Counted from the stretch's first letter, positions 25,889-35,813 are shown. The stretch is DNA of 64,000 nucleotides from Stenotrophomonas sp. SAU14A_NAIMI4_8 (GCF_003086695.1 NZ_CP025999.1:1591680-1655679); one strand, 5' to 3'. Numbers and translations: made by a program. The notes: a model not told the origin generated them from the sequence alone.

Positions 25889-26008
25889 CAGGCGGACTCC
25901 AGCAGCGGACAGGGCACCAGCCTCCGCCCGCCGCCGGCGCGGCACCATCGGGTTTTGCCGCTGCCTGAATCGGGTTCTGGTTCAACCGGTCGTCACTGGA
26001 GTGGCCGG

Positions 26009-26014
26009 TATACT
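26009..26014 (+). promoter_or_regulatory. -10 element of uvrB
   Basis: TATACT lies 26 bases before the uvrB ATG. No good -35 was found at standard spacing. No LexA-type box was recognised. Confidence 0.4.
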
Positions 26015-26040
26015 GCGGGTTCCCGGGATCTGGCAGCACC

Positions 26041-28065
26041 ATGAGCGACAGCTTTCAACTCGTTTCGCCCTATTCGCCGGCTGGTGACCAGCCCAACGCC
26101 ATCGCGAAGCTGACCGACAATTTCCAGGCCGGCATCGCCAAGCAGACCCTGCTGGGCGTCACCGGTTCGGGCAAGACCTACACCATCGCCAACGTCATCC
26201 AGAACGTGCAGAAGCCGACGCTGATCATGGCGCCGAACAAGACGCTGGCGGCGCAGCTGTATGGTGAGTTCAAGGCGTTCTTCCCGCACAACGCGGTGGA
26301 GTACTTCGTCAGCTATTACGATTACTACCAGCCCGAAGCGTACGTGCCCTCGTCGGACACCTTCATCGAGAAGGACAGTTCGATCAACGAGCACATCGAG
26401 CAGATGCGCCTTGCCGCCACCAAGACCCTGCTGTCGCGCCCGGATGCGATCGTGGTCGCCACGGTGTCGGCCATCTACGGCCTGGGCGCGCCGGAGGACT
26501 ATCTGTCGCTGCGCCTGATCCTGTCCAAGGGTGAGCGCATCGACCAGCGCGACCTGATCAACCATCTGACCCAGCTGCAGTACACGCGCAACGAGTACGA
26601 ACTGCAGCGCGGCACCTTCCGCGTGCGCGGCGAAGTGATCGATGTGTTTCCGGCCGAGTCGGACAGCGAGGCCCTGCGCATCGAGCTGTTCGATGGCGAG
26701 GTCGAGAAGATCACGATGTTCGATCCGCTCACCGGCGAGACGATGCGCAACCTGCAGCGCTTCACCGTGTACCCGAAGACCCACTACGCCACCACCCGCG
26801 AGCGCGTGCTGGCGGCGGTTGAAACCATCAAGGTGGAGTTGAAGGAGCGGCTGGAGCAGCTGTACGCGCAGAACAAGCTGGTCGAGGCCCAGCGCCTGGC
26901 CCAGCGCACCCAGTTCGACATCGAGATGATGGCCGAGGTGGGCTTCTGCAACGGCATCGAAAACTACTCGCGGCACCTGACCGGCAAGAATGCCGGCGAG
27001 CCACCACCGACGCTGTTTGATTACCTGCCGCCGGATGCGCTGCTGGTGATCGACGAATCGCACGTGACCATTCCGCAGATCGGTGCAATGTTCAAGGGTG
27101 ACCGGTCGCGCAAGGAAACCCTGGTCGAGTTCGGCTTCCGCCTGCCTTCAGCGCTGGACAACCGGCCGCTGCGCTTCGAGGAGTGGGAGGCGCGCTGCCC
27201 GCGCAGCATCTACGTCTCGGCCACGCCGGGCCCGTACGAGCTGCGCGAGTCGGCCGATGAGATCACCGAACTGGTGGTGCGCCCGACCGGCCTGATCGAT
27301 CCGGTGGTGGAAATCCGCCCGGTCGGCACCCAGGTCGACGACCTGATGAGCGAGGCCAACGAGCGCATCAAGGCGGGCGACCGCGTGCTGGTCACCACGC
27401 TGACCAAGCGCATGGCCGAAAACCTGACCGAGTACCTGACCGAGCATGGCATCCGTGTGCGCTACCTGCATTCGGATGTGGACACGGTCGAGCGCGTGGA
27501 GATCATCCGCGACCTGCGCCTGGGCAAGTTCGACGTGCTGGTGGGCATCAACCTGCTGCGCGAAGGCCTGGACATGCCCGAGGTGTCACTGGTGGCGATC
27601 CTGGACGCGGACAAGGAAGGCTTCCTGCGCTCCACCGGCTCGCTGATCCAGACCATCGGCCGCGCCGCGCGCAACGTGCGCGGCAAGGCGATCCTGTACG
27701 CCGACAAGATCACCCGTTCCATGCAGGCAGCGATCGACGAGACCGACCGCCGCCGGGCCAAGCAGGTCGAGTACAACGAAGAACACGGCATCGTGCCGCG
27801 TTCGGTGGCCCGGCCGATCACCGACGTACTGGAAGGTGCGCGCTCGGAAGCCGCCGAGAAGGAAGCGCGCAAGGGCAAGGGCAAGGCCCGTGGCGGCGTG
27901 GCCGAGCCGGCGACGGACTACCGCTCGCTCAGCCCGGCCCAGCTTGCTTCACGCCTGAAGGCGCTGGAACAACAGATGTACCAGCACGCCAAGGACCTCG
28001 AGTTCGAGGATGCCGCGCGTGTGCGTGACCAGATCCGGCAGCTGAAGGAAGCCAGCCTTGGCTGA
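26041..28065 (+). CDS. uvrB: excinuclease ABC subunit B
   Basis: UvrB verifies damage in nucleotide excision repair and loads UvrC. It is 674 aa. It has Walker A GVTGSGKT (K45), the beta-hairpin region [22 protein letters not shown], the helicase motif [10 protein letters not shown], motif [17 protein letters not shown] and [15 protein letters not shown], and a C-terminal UVR domain ([27 protein letters not shown]). uvrC is also in this window at 41737. Confidence 0.98.
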   Translation: MSDSFQLVSPYSPAGDQPNAIAKLTDNFQAGIAKQTLLGVTGSGKTYTIANVIQNVQKPTLIMAPNKTLAAQLYGEFKAFFPHNAVEYFVSYYDYYQPEAYVPSSDTFIEKDSSINEHIEQMRLAATKTLLSRPDAIVVATVSAIYGLGAPEDYLSLRLILSKGERIDQRDLINHLTQLQYTRNEYELQRGTFRVRGEVIDVFPAESDSEALRIELFDGEVEKITMFDPLTGETMRNLQRFTVYPKTHYATTRERVLAAVETIKVELKERLEQLYAQNKLVEAQRLAQRTQFDIEMMAEVGFCNGIENYSRHLTGKNAGEPPPTLFDYLPPDALLVIDESHVTIPQIGAMFKGDRSRKETLVEFGFRLPSALDNRPLRFEEWEARCPRSIYVSATPGPYELRESADEITELVVRPTGLIDPVVEIRPVGTQVDDLMSEANERIKAGDRVLVTTLTKRMAENLTEYLTEHGIRVRYLHSDVDTVERVEIIRDLRLGKFDVLVGINLLREGLDMPEVSLVAILDADKEGFLRSTGSLIQTIGRAARNVRGKAILYADKITRSMQAAIDETDRRRAKQVEYNEEHGIVPRSVARPITDVLEGARSEAAEKEARKGKGKARGGVAEPATDYRSLSPAQLASRLKALEQQMYQHAKDLEFEDAARVRDQIRQLKEASLG

Positions 28066-28097
28066 ACGGGCCAACGTCGGCTGCCTTCACAAAACTA

Positions 28098-28126
28098 TTG
28101 CGCTGGCGCGCCGGCATCCGTAATAT
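28098..28126 (+). promoter_or_regulatory. promoter of the tRNA-Val genes
   Basis: TTGCGC (28098-28103), 17-base spacer, TAATAT (28121-28126), about 43 bases before the first tRNA-Val. Confidence 0.7.
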
Positions 28127-28168
28127 ACGCGGCCTGCACCGACGCAATCGCGGAAATGCAGGAAAAAC

Positions 28169-28243
28169 GGGCGGTTAGCTCAGCGGTAGAGCACTACCTT
28201 GACATGGTAGGGGTCACAGGTTCGAACCCTGTACCGCCCACCA
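28169..28243 (+). tRNA. tRNA-Val (GAC), copy 1
   Basis: 75 nt; acceptor GGGCGGT / ACCGCCC, anticodon loop TTGACAT (anticodon GAC), T-loop GGTTCGAACCC, encoded CCA. Identical to copy 2. Confidence 0.97.
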
Positions 28244-28278
28244 CGAAGTCCCTGGCAAGGGGCTGTCGTGAGAAAGAC

Positions 28279-28304
28279 AAACCCGGCCGGCAAGCCGGGT
28301 TTTT
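28279..28304 (+). terminator. terminator between tRNA-Val copies
   Basis: Stem AAACCCGGC / GCCGGGTTT with loop CGGCAA, followed by Ts. Confidence 0.75.
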
Positions 28305-28327
28305 CAGTCCAGACATGCAGATTCATT

Positions 28328-28402
28328 GGGCGGTTAGCTCAGCGGTAGAGCACTACCTTGACATGGTAGGGGTCACAGGTTCGAACCCTGTACCGCCCAC
28401 CA
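28328..28402 (+). tRNA. tRNA-Val (GAC), copy 2
   Basis: Identical in sequence to the gene at 28169, with anticodon GAC and encoded CCA. No separate strong promoter was seen, so it may be made by read-through past the hairpin at 28279. Confidence 0.97.
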
Positions 28403-28442
28403 CCTGGCTCCCGGCATTGCCGGTGCAGCGGTGGAAATCCCG

Positions 28443-28467
28443 AACGCCGGCCCTGGGCCGGCGTTTT
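28443..28467. terminator. terminator after tRNA-Val, shared with convergent gene
   Basis: A near-perfect palindrome AACGCCGGCCC / GGGCCGGCGTT followed by TT, in the gap before the convergent lipoprotein gene, so it may stop both. Confidence 0.75.
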
Positions 28468-28483
28468 CGTTTCTGCCGCCCGG

Positions 28484-28963
28484 CTAGAAACGGATCATGC
28501 TGCACATCCGCACCGGCTTCGAGCTGCGCACGATGCCCTTTTCCGTGCGGCACTGCGCTACCTGATCGTCAGCCCGGGCCCGGCAGTCCGGGCACAGCGC
28601 GGCCAGTTCCTTGTCGGTACGCACCGGGTCCGCGCACAGGCGCTGCACATGGCTGGCACGCCGCTCGGCGGCCTCGTCAGGCGGCAGGGCCTGGCCGGCG
28701 GCGTTCACGATCGTGTAGTCGGCGAAGGGCTGCGGCAGCGCACATTGCGCACGCGTGGTGTCGACGAAGCGACGTTCCAGCTCGCTGCGCAGGCGTGCGC
28801 CCTGGCGATCACACGCGGCCACCTGGGCGCGCGATGCTACCGGCGACACGTCTGGATTGACGAACGTGGGGCGGGAGCGAATCTCGCTACCGAACGGGCA
28901 GCAGCCCGCAAGCAGCACGCACGCCAGCATCAGGCCCGCGCGGATGAAAGAAGACAGGGTCAT
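28484..28963 (-). CDS. putative cysteine-rich lipoprotein
   Basis: This 159-aa protein has a lipoprotein signal with lipobox L18-A-G-C21. At least seven more cysteines follow in the mature part (for example C22, C51, C74 and LCPDCRA), suggesting disulfides in the periplasm. I do not recognise a family. It ends near the terminator of the tRNA-Val pair and belongs to a run of small minus-strand genes (28484-30506). Confidence 0.7.
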   Translation of the reverse strand: MTLSSFIRAGLMLACVLLAGCCPFGSEIRSRPTFVNPDVSPVASRAQVAACDRQGARLRSELERRFVDTTRAQCALPQPFADYTIVNAAGQALPPDEAAERRASHVQRLCADPVRTDKELAALCPDCRARADDQVAQCRTEKGIVRSSKPVRMCSMIRF

Positions 28964-29028
28964 GGCGCATCCTTTCGACAGGCGCCCATGCTTGCATCAT
29001 CGGCGCTGCCGCGGATGAACCGCGACCC

Positions 29029-29259
29029 TCATTGCGATGAAGACAGCATGCGTGCGCTGCTGACGCGCAGGCGATGCTGCAGCTGCCAGCCGCCGTCGGT
29101 CTGCCGCCACAGGCCCAGCGTGCGCGTGCGCTGGGTGGTATTGCGTTCCCAGCACAGCACGCTGTCCTGGCCAAGGCGCACCTGTACGTGCGCCACCGGC
29201 AGCGTTTCGTCACCACCGAGCACGGCGGCATACAGCAGAAGCAGGGCAAGCATCGGCAT
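29029..29259 (-). CDS. small secreted or membrane-anchored protein, unknown
   Basis: This 76-aa protein begins MPMLALLLLYAAVLGGDETLP, a likely signal peptide. A short basic domain follows with VRLGQDSVLCWERNTTQRTRTLGLWRQ split around one cysteine. GGAG about 9 bases upstream supports the start at 29259 over the upstream in-frame one at 29295. No family recognised. Confidence 0.55.
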   Translation of the reverse strand: MPMLALLLLYAAVLGGDETLPVAHVQVRLGQDSVLCWERNTTQRTRTLGLWRQTDGGWQLQHRLRVSSARMLSSSQ

Positions 29260-29409
29260 GGCACGGTGCTCCGGAAAGGGAGCCCAGCCTGTCACCGGCG
29301 CGCGGCGGCCGGTAGCGGCATGCGACGAAGCGCGGAAAACCGCGTGCCAAGCGCATGGGTCGAGGATGAATCCGGGGCCAGGGACACCCGGACCCGCCGC
29401 GTCGCGCGC

Positions 29410-29700
29410 TCAGGCGGCGGCGAACGCTTGGCGCAGGCTGTGCAGCGAGGCCTGGCGGTGTGCGCTGGCGCACGGCTCGTCCATTTCCAGTTCCTGCAGG
29501 CGCAGCCCCACCAGCGTCATCGACAGCACATAGCCGCGCGCGGCGGCATCGGCCGCCCGCGACGCACCCAGCGCATGGCGGGTGAGCGCGTCCACGTGGG
29601 CCAGGTCCGGCAGCAGGCCCAGGTACACGCGCTCGGCGCTGTCCAGGTCGGGGGCGCGCAGGATCGCGTGTGCGTCGGGGAGGGGGCTGGCGGCGGCCAT
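29410..29700 (-). CDS. small hypothetical protein
   Basis: This 96-aa, Ala/Leu-rich, probably helical and cytoplasmic protein (MAAASPLPDAHAILRAPDLD...) has a good Shine-Dalgarno, AAGGA, 6 bases before its ATG. No family was recognised. It starts 32 bases after the stop of the MipA/OmpV gene on the same strand, so the two may be cotranscribed. Confidence 0.6.
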   Translation of the reverse strand: MAAASPLPDAHAILRAPDLDSAERVYLGLLPDLAHVDALTRHALGASRAADAAARGYVLSMTLVGLRLQELEMDEPCASAHRQASLHSLRQAFAAA

Positions 29701-29732
29701 GCTAGGTCCTTATGGGCAATGAATGCGCGGCG

Positions 29733-30506
29733 CTAGAAGGCGCGCATCAACGAAATGAACGCGGAGGTCTGGCTGCCATCGCGGGTCATCGGGCTGTCTT
29801 TCACCGCATCGCCGAACCACTGGTTGGCGACCACGCCGGTGGCACGCCACTTGCTGCCCAGCGGCGTGCTGACCGCGATCTGCAGGCTGGGCGAGGTGGC
29901 GCTGCCTGGGCGGTAGGCCGCCAGGCCCGAACGCAGGGCTTCTTCGTTGGAAATGCCGTAGTAGTAGTCCAGCAGGCGCGCACTGGAATGCACCACGCCC
30001 ACCCGCGGCACCCAGGTGAAACGGCCGGCCTGGATCGGGTAGCTGTAGTGCAGGCTCGATTCCATGCCGCCGCCGTGGCCGCTGACTTCACGCTGCACGC
30101 TGGCACCCACGATGCCCCAATCCGCCTTGTACTCGGCATTGACGCCGGCCATGGCCGACATCTGCCGGCTGTGCAGGCGGCGCAGCTGCGCATCGTTCAC
30201 ATCGTCGGTCTTGAAGCGCAGCGTGTAAGGCGTGACCACCGCCGATACCCGCAGGCCATCGGCCTTGTACAGGTGCATGCCCAGCGAGCCGGGGCTGGCG
30301 AAGAAGCGCTTGCCCTGCCATGCCAGCGCCGGCACCACCAGCGGCTTGTCATCGTAGTGCGCGTACGCACCGGTGGTCGCACCAATGGTGATGCCGGCCT
30401 GCACGCCCGGTGCGGCCTCCTGGTCCTGGGCGGTTGCCAGCAGCGGCGTGGAGAGAGCGACGGTGCACAACAGGGGGCGCAGCAGGGCAGGGGAACGCAG
30501 GGACAT
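29733..30506 (-). CDS. MipA/OmpV family outer membrane protein
   Basis: This 257-aa protein has a signal peptide ending near LLATAQ. Beta-barrel-type alternating segments follow (GITIGATTGAYAHYDDKPLVVPALAWQGKRF...) and it ends with aromatic F (FISLMRAF). I assign it to the MipA/OmpV family; members bind murein-synthesis scaffolds or act as porin-like proteins. The start at 30506 is chosen by the signal peptide. It is divergent from a two-component system, which might control it. Confidence 0.8.
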   Translation of the reverse strand: MSLRSPALLRPLLCTVALSTPLLATAQDQEAAPGVQAGITIGATTGAYAHYDDKPLVVPALAWQGKRFFASPGSLGMHLYKADGLRVSAVVTPYTLRFKTDDVNDAQLRRLHSRQMSAMAGVNAEYKADWGIVGASVQREVSGHGGGMESSLHYSYPIQAGRFTWVPRVGVVHSSARLLDYYYGISNEEALRSGLAAYRPGSATSPSLQIAVSTPLGSKWRATGVVANQWFGDAVKDSPMTRDGSQTSAFISLMRAF

Positions 30507-30650
30507 CGAGGGACGATCTGGCAGGGAACAAGCCCCCATGCTGCGCTGCCAACATTGTCGGAACATTGCGCGGCCGGTGGACGCGACGAGCACGTCGACG
30601 TGCCGCCACAGGCACTATCATCGGCAGCGATTTCCGCTACCGAGCTTCCG

Positions 30651-31322
30651 ATGCGCATCCTTCTGGTCGAAGACGATCCCGATCTGTCCCGTGCCCTGCA
30701 GAGCGGGCTGGAGCGGCAGGGCGTGGTCGCCGACGTGGTCGGCAGCCTGGCCGAAGCGGCACTGGCCCTGCGCGAGCCCGTGCACCAGCTGCTGCTGCTG
30801 GACCGGCAGCTGCCCGATGGCGATGGCGTGGCCTTCGTCGCCACCGCCCGCGCGCTGCGCCCCAATCTGCCGGTGATCATGCTGACCGCCAAGGGCGCGC
30901 TGTCGGACAAGGTGGAAGGGCTGGACGTCGGTGCCGATGATTACCTGGTCAAACCGGTCGCCATCGAAGAACTGATGGCGCGCATCCGCGCGGTATCGCG
31001 GCGGCCGACGGCCATGGTGACCCCGCGCCTTGTGCTGGGCCGGCTGGCATTCGACTTCGAATCGCTGCAGGCCGAGGTCGATGGCCAGCTGCTGGCCCTG
31101 CCGCGGCGCCAGGTGCTGGTGCTGCAGGCACTGGCCATGCGCCAGGGGCGCACCGTCACCCGCAGCGCGCTGGAAGCGGCGGTGTACGGCTTCGATGACG
31201 AGATCCAGTCCAATGCGCTGGACGCGCATATCTCCAAGCTGCGCAAGGCGCTGCAGCAGGCCGGGGCGGGCGTGGAAATCCACGTCATCCGCGGCGTCGG
31301 TTATCTGCTGGCGGAGGTCTGA
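30651..31322 (+). CDS. OmpR/PhoB-family response regulator
   Basis: This 223-aa protein begins MRILLVEDDPDL. The receiver domain has acidic pair E7/D8, phospho-acceptor D51, T79 and K101. A winged-helix DNA-binding domain follows (about 125-221; TRSALEAAVYGFDDEIQSNALDAHISKLRKAL, VIRGVGYLL). The start at 30651 is the only one giving a normal receiver N-terminus. It is directly followed by its kinase with a 1-base gap. The target genes are unknown; the divergent mipA-like gene is a candidate. Confidence 0.95.
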   Translation: MRILLVEDDPDLSRALQSGLERQGVVADVVGSLAEAALALREPVHQLLLLDRQLPDGDGVAFVATARALRPNLPVIMLTAKGALSDKVEGLDVGADDYLVKPVAIEELMARIRAVSRRPTAMVTPRLVLGRLAFDFESLQAEVDGQLLALPRRQVLVLQALAMRQGRTVTRSALEAAVYGFDDEIQSNALDAHISKLRKALQQAGAGVEIHVIRGVGYLLAEV

Positions 31323-31323
31323 G

Positions 31324-32676
31324 ATGGCCCGGCAGATCCGTTCGATCACCCTGGGCCTGGCCTGGCGGCTGTTCCTGGCGCAGGCCTTTACCGTGCTGTT
31401 CGCGGTGGCCGCGCTGATCATCACCTGGGGTGACAAGGACACCTGGGGCATGGACATGTTCATGGCCGAGGACGTGGCCGATGCACTGCGCAGCGTGGAC
31501 GGTCGCCTGCAGCTGGACGAAGCCCGCTGGCAGAAGGTCGATGCGCGCGCCGGCGGCAACCTGTGGTTCGCTGCAGTGGATGACCGCGGCGCGTGGCTGG
31601 AACGTGGCAAGGTGCCCAGCGTGCATGCGCCGTTGCTGGCGCGCCTGCCGACGCTGGGCGCGACCGAGCTGGGTTCGCTGGTGCCGCCCTACCTGGATGT
31701 GGCGCGGGTGATGATCCGCTACGACGAAGGCCGGCGCATCACCGTGATGGTTGGCGGCGCGCCCAAGGGCGGTCTGGTCGACGGCGCGCTGATGGTGCTG
31801 CGGCTGATCGGCTTGTGGTTCTTCCTGCCGCTGATCGTGGTCACCCTGCTGGTGATGCCTACCGTGATCCACCGCGCCATGCGCGGCGTGCGCCGTTCCG
31901 CGCAGCAGGCCAAGGAGCTGGATGTGGGCCAGCCCGGCGCGCGGCTGGATGCGCAGCTGGTGTCCACCGAAATCGCGCCCCTGGTCGAAGCCTTCAACGA
32001 TGCCATCGACAAGGTGCAGCAGGGTTACGCCGCGCGTGACAAATTCCTGGCCGATGCCGCCCACGAACTGCGCGTGCCGATCGCGGTGGTGCAGGCGCGT
32101 CTTTCGCAGCTGCCGCAGGGCGAACTGAAATCGCAGCTGCTGACCGATGTGGCGCGGCTGGGCAATGTCGCCGAACATCTGCTGGACCTGCAGCGGCTGG
32201 ATCGCAACACCACCGCACTGCAGCGGCTGGACCTGGCGCACCTGGTGCGGGAAGCGGCGGCCGAACTGGCACCGCTGGTGGTGGGGGCCGGCTATGGCTT
32301 CGAAGTGGATGCGCCCGACACCCCGGTGTGGATCCAGGGCGACGGGCTGGCGCTGGGCCGGGTGATCGCCAACCTGGTGCACAACGCCATCGTGCACGGC
32401 GGTGGTCGCGGCACCATCTGCGTGCGGGTGGACCCGCAGGGCCTGCTGGACGTCAGCGACCAGGGCGCCGGTGTGCCGGTGGGCGATCGCGAAGCGATCT
32501 TCGAGCCATTCCACCGGCTGCGTGCGGCCGGCAACGGCAGTGGCCTGGGCCTGCACCTGGTGAAGGAAATCGTGCAGCACCATGGCGGCAGCGTGAGCGT
32601 GGGGGAAGCGCCGGGCGGCGGTGCGCGGTTCCGGGTGAACTTCCACCGCGGGGCGTCACGCCGAAGCGAACGCTGA
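31324..32676 (+). CDS. sensor histidine kinase
   Basis: This 450-aa kinase has two membrane segments (about 12-34 and 156-180) flanking a periplasmic sensor of about 120 residues. HAMP-like linker, HisKA domain with H247 in AAHELRVPIA, N-box NLVHNAIVHG, and ATP-lid motifs DQGAGVP and GSGLGLHLV follow. The P-box residue after HELR is V rather than T/S. It is paired with the upstream regulator. The signal is unknown. Confidence 0.95.
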   Translation: MARQIRSITLGLAWRLFLAQAFTVLFAVAALIITWGDKDTWGMDMFMAEDVADALRSVDGRLQLDEARWQKVDARAGGNLWFAAVDDRGAWLERGKVPSVHAPLLARLPTLGATELGSLVPPYLDVARVMIRYDEGRRITVMVGGAPKGGLVDGALMVLRLIGLWFFLPLIVVTLLVMPTVIHRAMRGVRRSAQQAKELDVGQPGARLDAQLVSTEIAPLVEAFNDAIDKVQQGYAARDKFLADAAHELRVPIAVVQARLSQLPQGELKSQLLTDVARLGNVAEHLLDLQRLDRNTTALQRLDLAHLVREAAAELAPLVVGAGYGFEVDAPDTPVWIQGDGLALGRVIANLVHNAIVHGGGRGTICVRVDPQGLLDVSDQGAGVPVGDREAIFEPFHRLRAAGNGSGLGLHLVKEIVQHHGGSVSVGEAPGGGARFRVNFHRGASRRSER

Positions 32677-32735
32677 CGGCGCAGCACGGCGTTGGCTGAT
32701 GGCCGTTGCGGGCGGCATGCCTGCAGGCTGGGGGC

Positions 32736-35144
32736 ATGGCCGCGACCGTGCCCCTGTCTGCCTGCCTTGGCCCCGGTTGCGCCGCTGCGCTGGTGCTGGG
32801 GGTGCTGGCCTGTAGTGCTGCGTCGGCCCTGCTGCCGATGTGGCTGGGCGTGCTGCTGGTGGTGGTGGCGTTGCCGGGCTGGCTGCTGCGCTGGCGCGGC
32901 CGGGTGGTGGCGGCCGCCGTATTCGGTCTCGGCTGGGCGACGTGCCACGGCCATGCAGCGCTGCAACAGCAGTGGCCGCCAGGTGCTGCGGCGCAGGTGG
33001 TGCAGGTGCGCGGTCGGGTGGTCGATCTGCCGACCCATGCCCGCGACCACACCCGCTTCACGCTGCAGGTCGCGCACGCCGATGGCCTGCCCGCCCTGCG
33101 TAGCCGTCGGCTGCAGGTGCGTTGGTCTGCGCTGAAAGGGGCCGAGGCGCGCAACGGCGGCGTTGCCGCGGAGCAGCGCCATGCCGTGCGTGCCGGCGCG
33201 CAGTGGCAGCTGGCGTTGCGGATACGAGCGCCGCGTTCGCGCATCAATCCCGGCGGCTTCGACGGTGAACGCCATGCACTGCTGCAGGGGCTGGCAGGCA
33301 ACGCCAGCGTGCAGCAGCAGCGGCCCCCCCGGCTGCTGCGCCCGGCCCACGGCCTGCTGGCATGGCGCGAATCCTGCAGCGATGCCATCGCCACCCAGGT
33401 CGGGCGCCCTTCGGCGCGCTTCGTGCAGGCGCTGGCGCTGGGCGATACCCGCGGGCTGACCGATACCGACTGGGAGCACCTGCGTGCATTGGGCCTGACC
33501 CACCTCATTGCGATATCCGGCTTCCACGTGGGGCTGGTGGCCGGCTTCGGTGCGTTGCTGTGTGCAATGTCGTGGCGGCTGTGGGCGCCGCTGGCGGTCC
33601 ACGTGCCGCGCCCGCAGGCGGCCGCCCTCGCGGCGGCGCTGGCGGCGGGCGGCTACACCTTGCTGGCCGGTGCCGAGCTGCCGACGGTGCGCACGGCCCT
33701 GATGATCGCGGTGGTGGCACTGGCCCGGGTGGCGCGGCGGCCCGTATCGGTGCCGCAATGCCTGGCCCTGGCCGCGCTGCTGATGGTGCTGCCGGCACCG
33801 TTGTCGATCCTGTCGGCCGGCTTCTGGCTCAGTTTCGGTGGCGTCCTGTGGCTGTTGTGGTGCCTGCCGCAGCAACGCCCGCATGGGCTGTGGCAGCACG
33901 TGCGCACCGCGCTGGCGGGGCAGGGCGTGGCCAGCGTCGCGCTGCTGCCGCTGGCGGTCGCGCTGTTCGGCGGAACCGCGCGCTGGGGGCCCCTGCTGAA
34001 CCTGCCGATCATTCCCTGGTGGAGCCTGGTGGTGGTGCCGGTCGCGCTGGCCGGTACCGCGCTGCACGCCGTGCATGACGGCGCGGGGCGCTGGCCGTGG
34101 CGGGCGGCGGCCTGGCTGTTCGAACTCAGCTGGCAGGCGTTGCAGCCGCTGGCGGCGCAGCCACAGGCCATGTGGTGGCTGGCCGAAGCGCCACGCTGGG
34201 CACTGCCGGCGGCGGTCGTGGGGGTGTTCTGGTGGCTGCTGCCGCGCGGCAGTGGCGGCCTGCTGGCCGGTGGCGTGTTGTGCCTGCCGCTGCTCTGGCC
34301 AGCGGCGCCGGCGCCGCGCCACGGCGAGGTTGAGCTGCTGGTGCACGATGTGGGGCAGGGCGCCGCAGTCCTGGTGAGAACGGCCACCCACGCGCTGTGG
34401 TACGACGCCGGGCCGCCCGGCGGCGCCGAGGCAGCGGAGCGGGTGCTGATGCCGGCCGTACGCGCGCTGGGGCAGGCACCGCCACGGCTTCTGCTGCTCA
34501 GCCACGATCACCTGGATCACGCCGGCGGGCTGCCGGCACTGCGCCGGCAGCTGCCGGGGCTGCAGGTGCTGGCCCCGCCCGGGCAGGCGCCGCCCGGCGC
34601 CCAGGCCTTCTGCCGACAGGGCCTGCGCTGGCAGTGGGACGGGGTCGATTTCCAGGTGCTGCACCCCGGCCGCACCGCGGTCGCGGATGGCAATGAAGCC
34701 AGCTGCGTGCTGCGCATTGCCGGCGCCCACGGGGCCGTGCTGTTGCCGGGCGATATCGGCCGCAGCGCCGAACAGCGGCTGCTGCAGGAGCGCCCGCACC
34801 ACCTGCGCGCCGACGTGGTGCTGGTGCCACACCACGGCAGTGGCGGCAGCTCCAGCCCGGCCTGGGTGGCGGCGGTGCAGCCCCGGCTGGCGCTGGTCTC
34901 GGCCGGCCACCAGAACCGCTTTGGCCACCCGAAACGTGACGTAGTGCAGCGCTGGCGCGCAGCGGGCGCCGAAGTGCTGGTCACCGCCGACACCGGCGCG
35001 ATCCGCGTATGGCTTGGCGCACAAGGCCTGCAGGTGCGCGAACAGCGGGTCCACGCAGCCCGGTGGTGGGATGCCGCTGGGCGGGCACGGTCGGCTGCTA
35101 TCCTATCGTCGATCGAACAAGCGGCCGATGGGCCGGAGGGTTGA
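32736..35144 (+). CDS. comEC: DNA internalization competence protein ComEC/Rec2
   Basis: ComEC forms the inner-membrane channel for single-stranded DNA in natural transformation. It is 802 aa from the ATG at 32736; a TTG 10 codons earlier is possible. The order is N-terminal membrane segments with a DUF4131/OB-type region (to about 230), competence domain with many helices (ARFVQALALGDTRGL, LTHLIAISGFHVGLVAGFG), and C-terminal metallo-beta-lactamase-like domain with LLSHDHLDHAGGLPAL, LLPGDIG and VPHHGSGGSSS. The zinc-type residues are present. exbB follows 3 bases later. Confidence 0.95.
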   Translation: MAATVPLSACLGPGCAAALVLGVLACSAASALLPMWLGVLLVVVALPGWLLRWRGRVVAAAVFGLGWATCHGHAALQQQWPPGAAAQVVQVRGRVVDLPTHARDHTRFTLQVAHADGLPALRSRRLQVRWSALKGAEARNGGVAAEQRHAVRAGAQWQLALRIRAPRSRINPGGFDGERHALLQGLAGNASVQQQRPPRLLRPAHGLLAWRESCSDAIATQVGRPSARFVQALALGDTRGLTDTDWEHLRALGLTHLIAISGFHVGLVAGFGALLCAMSWRLWAPLAVHVPRPQAAALAAALAAGGYTLLAGAELPTVRTALMIAVVALARVARRPVSVPQCLALAALLMVLPAPLSILSAGFWLSFGGVLWLLWCLPQQRPHGLWQHVRTALAGQGVASVALLPLAVALFGGTARWGPLLNLPIIPWWSLVVVPVALAGTALHAVHDGAGRWPWRAAAWLFELSWQALQPLAAQPQAMWWLAEAPRWALPAAVVGVFWWLLPRGSGGLLAGGVLCLPLLWPAAPAPRHGEVELLVHDVGQGAAVLVRTATHALWYDAGPPGGAEAAERVLMPAVRALGQAPPRLLLLSHDHLDHAGGLPALRRQLPGLQVLAPPGQAPPGAQAFCRQGLRWQWDGVDFQVLHPGRTAVADGNEASCVLRIAGAHGAVLLPGDIGRSAEQRLLQERPHHLRADVVLVPHHGSGGSSSPAWVAAVQPRLALVSAGHQNRFGHPKRDVVQRWRAAGAEVLVTADTGAIRVWLGAQGLQVREQRVHAARWWDAAGRARSAAILSSIEQAADGPEG

Positions 35145-35147
35145 AAC

Positions 35148-35810
35148 GTGTGGGAACTGGTCAAGGCCGGTGGCTGGCCGATGGTGCCGCTGCTGCTGTT
35201 GGGCGTACTGGCTTTGGCAATCGTCCTGGAGCGTTTCTGGTCCCTGCGGCGTAACGAGGTGCTGCCGCCTGGCCTGGGCCAGGAAGTGCGCAACTGGGCC
35301 GCACGCGGCAAGCTCGACCCGGCCCACCTGCAGACCCTGCGCGCCAACTCGCCGCTGGGCGCCCTGCTGGCGGCCGCGCTGGAAGCCCGCAACCGCCCGC
35401 GCGACCAGATCCGCGAGCGCATCGAAGACACCGGCCGCCACCTGGTGCATCGCATGGAACGTTTCCTCAATGCGCTGGGCACCATCGCCTCGGCCGGCCC
35501 GCTGCTGGGCCTGCTGGGCACCGTCATCGGCATGATCCAGATGTTCCTGGGCATCCTCGACCACGGCGTGGGCGATGTGAACCAGCTCGCCGGCGGTATC
35601 GGCAAGGCGCTGGTCTGCACCGCCACCGGCATGATCGTGGCCATTCCGGCGCTGATGTTCCATCGCTACTTCAAGGGCCGCATCCACGGCTACGTGGTGG
35701 AGATGGAGCAGGAGGCCAGTGCCCTGCTGGACACGCTCGATGGTCGCCCGGGGGTGATGAACCCGGCCCCGGTCGCGCGCGCCGCAGCGCCTGCCACGGC
35801 CAAGGCCTGA
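35148..35810 (+). CDS. exbB: MotA/TolQ/ExbB proton channel family protein
   Basis: This 220-aa protein starts with GTG at 35148, preceded by GGAGGG. Three membrane segments are visible (WPMVPLLLLGVLALAIVLERF; LGTIASAGPLLGLLGTVIGM; KALVCTATGMIVAIPALMFH). It would form the proton channel with the downstream ExbD-like protein and energise an envelope process. Whether the partner is TonB or another protein is not shown; no tonB is adjacent. Confidence 0.9.
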   Translation: MWELVKAGGWPMVPLLLLGVLALAIVLERFWSLRRNEVLPPGLGQEVRNWAARGKLDPAHLQTLRANSPLGALLAAALEARNRPRDQIRERIEDTGRHLVHRMERFLNALGTIASAGPLLGLLGTVIGMIQMFLGILDHGVGDVNQLAGGIGKALVCTATGMIVAIPALMFHRYFKGRIHGYVVEMEQEASALLDTLDGRPGVMNPAPVARAAAPATAKA

Positions 35811-35813
35811 TCG

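Noticed and set aside
28156..28860. 234-codon frame across both tRNA-Val genes
   Set aside because: It runs through two tRNAs and two terminators; the repeated peptide is the tRNA sequence translated.
32292..35054. 920-codon antisense frame over comEC
   Set aside because: Same cause; Gln/Arg/His-rich translation and no start context.
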